Shown here: positions 59,126 through 64,000 of the stretch, piece after piece | Layout of the letters: every line of letters starts with the position of its first letter | Numbering within the stretch: position 1 is the stretch's first letter | Assembly (NCBI GenBank): GCA_003013855.2 | Contig: ML058526.1 | Span: forward strand, 62,001 to 126,000 | Length of the DNA stretch: 64,000 nt | DNA from: Liriodendron chinense | Taxonomy: Eukaryota; Streptophyta; Magnoliopsida; Magnoliales; Magnoliaceae | Reading direction: 5' to 3' | Made by a program: the position numbers and the translations under genes | The notes under the pieces: model-generated | The model's input: only the letters and a program-made list of their open reading frames with translations | Told to the model about the DNA's origin: nothing | Database searches by the model: none

Positions 59126-60798
59126 ATGCCACATTGGGCTCGGGATTCTAATAACCGACTCAATCGTGACAGAGTAATTGTTGAAGGGATTGATAGAGAG
59201 CCTCGTGCTAGAAAACGTCAAAATTTTTCTAAAATTACTAGAGAGATGACTGAAAATCAACCAAATCAAGGGGCTAATCAACATCAAAATCAAGCCCCAA
59301 ACCTTACTGAATTGGATGAGAATGAAGTGGGGGATGTACCTCAACCTAGAACTTTACGTGACTATTTACAACCATCTAGGACGAGTACTCCCTCTTGCAT
59401 AATTTTCCCTCACAATGTGGGAAATATTGATTTTAAACCGGGGATGATCCAACTTCTTCCTAGATTCCATGAACTCGACTCCGAAAGCGCTTATCTACAC
59501 ATTAAGGAGTTTGAAGAGGTTATTGTCACAATAAACTATGACAATGTAACTAGGGATACTATAAAACTCAAATTATTCCCTTTTTCCTTGAAAGAGAAGG
59601 CCAAATCATGGCTACATTCCTTAAGGCCAAGGTCTATTGGGACATGGGCTGAGATGACTAGGGAATTTCTTAAAAAATTCTTCCCTACTCATCGAACCAA
59701 TGCACTAAGAAGGGCCATAATGAACTTCGCCCAAAAAGAAGAAGAAACTTTTTCCAATGTTGAGAAAGGTATAATGAGCTATTAAATGCATGCCCACATC
59801 ATGGCTATGAACGGTGGAGGTTGATTAGTTTCTTCTATGATGGATTAAACTCAACCACGCGCCAATTTGTGGAGATGATGTGCAATGGGGAGTTCATGAA
59901 CAAGGAAACGGGGGAAGCTTGGGATAATTTTGACATGTTGGCTGAAAACACACAAGCGTGGGATACATCTAAGACAACAAGTTCAAAACAACCCCAAGCC
60001 AAGGAAAAAGGAGAAATTTATGTTTTAAATGAGAAGGATGATCTAGGTTCTAGAGTGGCTTATCTCACACGAAAGGTCGAGGAGATGGAATTAAGGAAAG
60101 TGGATACAACCCAACAAAGGGGGACTATTGAAACTATTTGTGGTATTTGTGCTTCCAATGTACATCAAAAGCCGGATTGTCCAACAATTTATGCGTTTCG
60201 AGAACTTTTATATGAACAATCGAATGCTTTGAATAGTTATCAAAGACCTTTTAGTACTCCAAATTCAAACACGAACAATTCTAGTTGGAGAAACAACCCT
60301 AACTTCAATTGGGCGAATGGAAATACGGCTAACCAAAGTAATCCTCAAAGGGGGCCCCCAATGCAAATTCCTATGGCCCCACCTCAAATGCCTATAGAGG
60401 ATACATTGAAAGCATTCATGGAAGGTCAAGGTCAAATAAATCAATCCAACCATACGATAATGCTTGAGCTTAAAAATTCGGTGGAGGAAATCAAGGCTCG
60501 CTCAAACGTAAGGGAAGGGAATCTTCCAGCCCAACCCATACCAAATCCGAAACCTCAATGCGAAATAAGAGTGCCTAGTTCCTCTAACCAACACATGGAA
60601 CATGCTAAGGCCATCACCACTCTTAGAAGTGGTAAAATTATTGAAAAATCTGACTCGGTGAAGGCCTCAACGCCTAATGATCCGGTATCTTCCAAAGAGG
60701 ATGATGGACCTAGCACCGCCATGAATGAAAAAGAGCCATTGAAAGAATATAGGCCCGTTGCTCCATTCCCCCAACGCTTGATTTCAGCCAAACCTTAA
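59126..60798 (+). pseudogene. Element C Gag, one frameshift and one stop
   Basis: ATG at 59126 (MPHWARDSNNRLNRDRVIV). Athila-type Gag core: FPHNVGNIDFKPGMIQLLPR, LHIKEFEEVIVTI, KLKLFPFSLKEKAKSWLHSL, EFLKKFFPTHRT. The frame slips near 59775 and resumes as ISFFYDGLNSTTRQFVEMM. The zinc knuckle is CGICASNVHQKPDC. TAA at 60796-60798 precedes the protease in the same frame. Confidence 0.9.
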
Positions 60799-61386
60799 GA
60801 TAAATATCAGAAATTTTTGGAGGTCTTCAAGCAAGTCAAAATCAATATCCTATTGTTGGAGGCCATTAAACAAATAACATCATATGCTAAATTTTTAAAA
60901 GACCTTTGCACGGTGAAAAGAAAAATACATGTGCAAAAGAAGGCATTTTTGACAGAGAATGTAAGTGCCATTATAAATCACGGGATGCCTAAGAAATACA
61001 AAGATCCCGGTTGTCCGACAATATCATGTGTGATTGGAGACTACCGGGTGAAACATGCTTTACTTGATCTAGGGGCAAGTGTGAACTTATTTCCCTTTTC
61101 GGTCTATGAACGATTGGGTTTAGGTGAATTAAAACTCACCAAAACCACATTACAACTTACTGACCGATCGATTCGTATTCCGAGAGGGGTGATTGAGGAC
61201 GTCCTTGTCCAAGTTGACAAAGTCAACTACCCAGTGGACTTTATTGTCTTGGACACACAACCCATGGTTAATACTGGCCCTCAAATTCCTGTCATACTTG
61301 GCCGCCCATTCCTAGCTACATCAAACGCTATCATAAATTGTAGGAGTGGGGTCATACAAATATCTTTTGGTAATATGACGATTTAG
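60799..61386 (+). pseudogene. Element C protease region
   Basis: Same frame as the second Gag part. It has YAKFLKDLCTVKRK, then the aspartic protease LLDLGASVNLFPFSVYERLG (DLGAS instead of DTG, usual in Athila) and VILGRPFLATSNAIINCRSG. Ends at TAG 61384-61386 where the frame otherwise continues. Confidence 0.9.
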
Positions 61387-61968
61387 TTGAATGCTTTCAA
61401 TATTGACAACCAACAAGAGGATGAGGATGAGGAGGTCCACGAAATAAACATGATCAATTCTATCGTGGATGATGAGTCCCTCTCACCTTTTTACTCCGGT
61501 CCCTTAGACGAAGAAGTGACTCACTCCCTTGATGAGAACGATAATATGATAAGGGATATGGTCACACTTTTTGAGTCGGTATCGGCATATGACATTAGCC
61601 GAGAGAAGGATGTGGAAACAACACCTTTTTGTGCTGAGAAATCAATTTATATTTCCACACCTTTGTGGATCATGCATACCGAACTCCACCAACCCTGGGA
61701 TGATCCATACTTGCAATATCAATGCCCAGGAAAATTTGATTGGAGACATATTTTTTCTGATAAATATGATGATGTCTCCTCTAATACATGTGGTGCACAC
61801 ATTAAAGAACCCGCTGATATTGATTTTTGGGATTTTCAGTGGTTTATCTACACACATGTTTATTGTAAAGCAGGATATTGGATGACATTACTGCAAAACC
61901 TTTTGATCCATCTAATGATTCTGCTTGACTTTATGCTTTTGGATGAGTTGTTGGGATTAACCTCCTAG
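61387..61968 (+). CDS. Element C terminal ORF of unknown function where RT-integrase should be
   Basis: In frame with the protease. The first ~95 residues (acidic, QQEDEDEEVHEINMINS and HSLDENDNMIRDMVTLFES) correspond to the protease-RT linker of Athila elements. The next ~100 residues (LWIMHTELHQPWDDPY, GKFDWRHIFSDKYDD, then a hydrophobic LLQNLLIHLMILLDFMLLDE) match nothing I recognise. The stop is followed by CTAGTCTGACGGAGG, shared with the end of integrase in A, so ~4 kb has been lost or replaced. Confidence 0.6.
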   Translation: MNAFNIDNQQEDEDEEVHEINMINSIVDDESLSPFYSGPLDEEVTHSLDENDNMIRDMVTLFESVSAYDISREKDVETTPFCAEKSIYISTPLWIMHTELHQPWDDPYLQYQCPGKFDWRHIFSDKYDDVSSNTCGAHIKEPADIDFWDFQWFIYTHVYCKAGYWMTLLQNLLIHLMILLDFMLLDELLGLTS

Positions 61969-62861
61969 TCTGACGGAGGCTAATTTGCTAGAATGCTTTC
62001 CCATTAGGATTTGCTTTGATAGTTGATTTAGTTGTGAAGTAATCTATCTCCAAAAGCTAACCTTACCATGAAATATATGCTTCAGGTGATATCTCTCTTT
62101 CTCACTCTCCTTTGTTTTATGTCATTGATCTCATGTCATGCATATTTTATTACATTGAGGACAATGTGAAGTTTTGGTTGGGGGGTGAGAGATTCCTTTG
62201 ATGAATCTGCTAGCTTTTGTGACATTTCGAGCAATGATGTAGAAATTTTTCAATTTTTCAAAAATTCAAAACTCTTTTGGAAAACTTTGATTCTATGCAT
62301 TCGAGATAGCATGAGTATAAGAAGAGGAGATATGAAGTGAGGGATGTTGCAAGCTTTGAACTTCTCTTAATATAATGATTTTATATGTGAATTCACCTAT
62401 TTTTTATGATTGATAAAAAATTTGAACACCTTTTGCACCTAGTTCACATTACACGATTTTCATGATTTGAAAGGATTATGTGATTTGTGGATTAACTAAA
62501 CCTTGATTTAAGGTATTAAGAAACCAAGCCGGGGTACTTTGTCCATCCTTGTCCATGGGAAAATAACGAAAGATATGGATTTCTAAAAATCCTATCTAAT
62601 GTAAAAGAAAAAGGAAAAGGAAGGATGAAATTGGGAATGATAGAAAAATGGTGGAAATTTCGATTAGGGCTACCTACTACCAACCGGGGGATGGTCTACC
62701 CATAACCAAAGCTGGAAATGAGACGTAGTGTGAAAGCCGTCGGAAGGACGGTAAGGCAAATTCCTGTCATAGGCTTGTTGTTGCTCTATATACCTTGAGA
62801 TCTATAGTTTAGTTGATTTATGAAGAAGATAATCCCGGAAACTCATGAGATGAACTTTCAC
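61969..62861 (+). other. Element C 3' UTR, first part
   Basis: Similar throughout to the minus strand of 41300-40390 in A. It includes TTTGGTTGGGGGGTGAGAGA (62173-62192), the internal purine tract. Non-coding. Interrupted at 62861 by the solo LTR. Confidence 0.8.
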
Positions 62862-63931
62862 TGTTAATGTCAGATTTTGCTACGAGATCCTCCGGTTGTT
62901 CTCCTTCACTCCAACAGGGATTTCCTCCAACAGACCTGAAAGAAGACAGATTGCAACTAAGGGTGGCTGGGATCCAGCCGTCAGCCCTCCGATGCTTAAG
63001 TCAGGCCAAAGCAAGAAGAATAGCCAAGCAAAACGGGACAGAGATTAAATGTTGTGTGCGTACCTGCTCTTAATGGAGTCACCCCTTTATATAGATCTGA
63101 AGCAACCCAATTTGTTACGTAAGATATCGAAATCCCGCTGATGTCGCATACGATACTGAGATCTTGCTGATTTCGTGGGATAAGATCCTATCTTTAGAGT
63201 CGAGATCCAACCCAATGACTTATTTCAACAATCACGCCCCTTGATGGCAATCCCTTGAGATCCGGAACCATTTAGAGAAGATAAGCCCAAAAACTGACCT
63301 ATACAGGCTGCCGGTAAGCGTAGTAATAGCGCTGATGTGTCATGATAAACTGGAAGTCGTAGTTAGAGTCATAGCTTCCGAAAAGGAAGGAGACGCCCGT
63401 AGTTGGAGTCATAGCTTCCGAAAAGGAAGGAGACGCCGACAAGACGGAAACCACCGAACTCGATGTAGCCCTGCTTGGCCTTGCAGAGTCATACTGCTCG
63501 ACGGGAATCGGGTGCTGGTACTGAAGGATAAGAGATGTAACCGCAGAAAAGCTGTTCGCATGTTGGAACCTGGTCGCGAGTCCAAGTGCTCGTTCATTTT
63601 GACGTAACTCCTTTCAACGACTTATAAGAAGGTCTGCTCGCTATTCAGGGAAGGAATCTTCGCTTCGCTTTATCTGATCATAGACTAAGGGAGCTCGAAG
63701 CCTTGCGAATAGGTGCTCTGTATTTATCCGTCCTACGACTCTCGAGCTTATGATCTTAAGAGTCGAATGGGCAACCTACACTTACCCGATCAGCGACTCT
63801 CGATCAGATGATCTCGAGAGTCTGATACTTTCCTGATCTGCGACTCTCGATCAGATGATCTCACGGGTAGAATGGGCGCTCGTGTACAATCTTTAATAGC
63901 TGAGCTGATCTCCGTTACTTTGTCTATAACA
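62862..63931 (-). mobile_element. Solo LTR of the Y family, 1070 bp
   Basis: Perfect TSD TTCAC (62857-62861 and 63932-63936). Ends TGTTAATGTC and TCTATAACA are the reverse complement of the Y LTR ends. It is clearly more diverged from Y than the two Y LTRs are from each other. It has a ~47-bp tandem duplication (about 63355-63440) around AGTCATAGCTTCCGAAAAGG and a rearranged palindrome block (63730-63870). Confidence 0.93.
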
Positions 63932-64000
63932 TTCACTATACACACTAGGTTGAATTTGTTCAAGTTCTTCTATTTATCAATCAATCAGCGGGAATTTCAT
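63932..64000 (+). other. Element C 3' UTR, continuation
   Basis: Matches the minus strand of A around 40400-40365 (CACTATACACACTAG...). The terminal PPT and 3' LTR of C should follow outside the window. Confidence 0.75.

Larger units (their letters stand above)
54915..64000 (+). mobile_element. Element C: Athila-type gypsy element lacking RT-integrase, right end outside window
   Basis: 5' LTR 54915-58504, PBS, Gag, protease and a short terminal ORF, then a 3' UTR closely similar to that of A, running to the window end. No RT, RNase H or integrase. It is inserted in the RT gene of A; TAGAT (54910-54914) should reappear after its 3' LTR. It carries two solo LTRs as later insertions. Confidence 0.9.

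Noticed and set aside
1..64000. Host protein-coding genes, tRNA, rRNA or organelle DNA insertions
   Set aside because: I looked for long non-retroelement ORFs and tRNA-like cloverleaf sequences. Everything coding fits retroelement domains, and the PBS motifs are tRNA complements, not tRNA genes.

Overview
This window is nuclear DNA of a flowering plant with a large, repeat-rich genome. I find no host gene, tRNA or rRNA. Almost every base belongs to LTR retrotransposons nested inside one another, and five of the insertions can be dated relative to each other from target-site duplications (TSDs) readable in the sequence. The evidence for a plant is the set of families present: a Sirevirus-type Ty1/copia element, Athila-type Ty3/gypsy elements, and two Tat-lineage gypsy elements (one a 24-kb Ogre-like giant), with accessory ORFs resembling plant-specific retroelement families. 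The species cannot be named from this sequence.

Layout. 1-10440: a minus-strand Sirevirus-like element whose left LTR is cut by the window edge. It has landed in an Athila-type LTR whose end remains at 10441-10771. 10772-13625: decayed LTR-like sequence with a ~70-bp tandem array split by a solo Athila-type LTR (11631-13510). 14123-14485: a truncated Athila-type LTR. 14486-54914: a minus-strand Athila-type element, A, broken by two complete insertions. Element X (14976-39230, TSD GGGTT) is Ogre-like, minus-strand, and sits in A's 3' LTR. Element Y (43443-54444, TSD GCATT) is Tat-like, plus-strand, and sits in A's reverse transcriptase. 54915-64000: a plus-strand Athila-type element, C, inserted in A and running off the right edge. 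C carries a solo Sirevirus-type LTR in its own 5' LTR (56270-58216, TSD ATGAA) and a solo Y-family LTR in its 3' UTR (62862-63931, TSD TTCAC).

Genes. The gag, protease, integrase, RT and RNase H ORFs of all elements carry stops or frameshifts, so none looks autonomous. X and Y both carry accessory genes on the strand opposite to gag-pol, between integrase and the 3' LTR. These antisense genes have good GT-AG introns and their own TATA candidates. In X they resemble a plant mobile domain protein and a second PMD/DUF7745-like protein. In Y the gene resembles the 'putative gypsy type transposon' family with a coiled-coil tail. The Sirevirus instead has a sense-strand accessory ORF resembling the 'putative plant transposon protein' family.

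Most notable non-coding signals. (1) Near-palindromic cassettes lie upstream of the TATA boxes of the LTRs. The same cassette type (CCGATTGATCGG in one pair, GACCGGTC in the other) is shared between copia and gypsy LTRs. (2) Four tandem hairpins at 28.30-28.51 kb have covarying stems, an AAAA bulge and a GAAA tetraloop, with G-U pairs that fit only the sense strand of X. (3) A ~150-bp repeat at 19.1-20.2 kb carries two conserved hairpins per unit. Family names for accessory ORFs come from recognition of motifs, not from a search.
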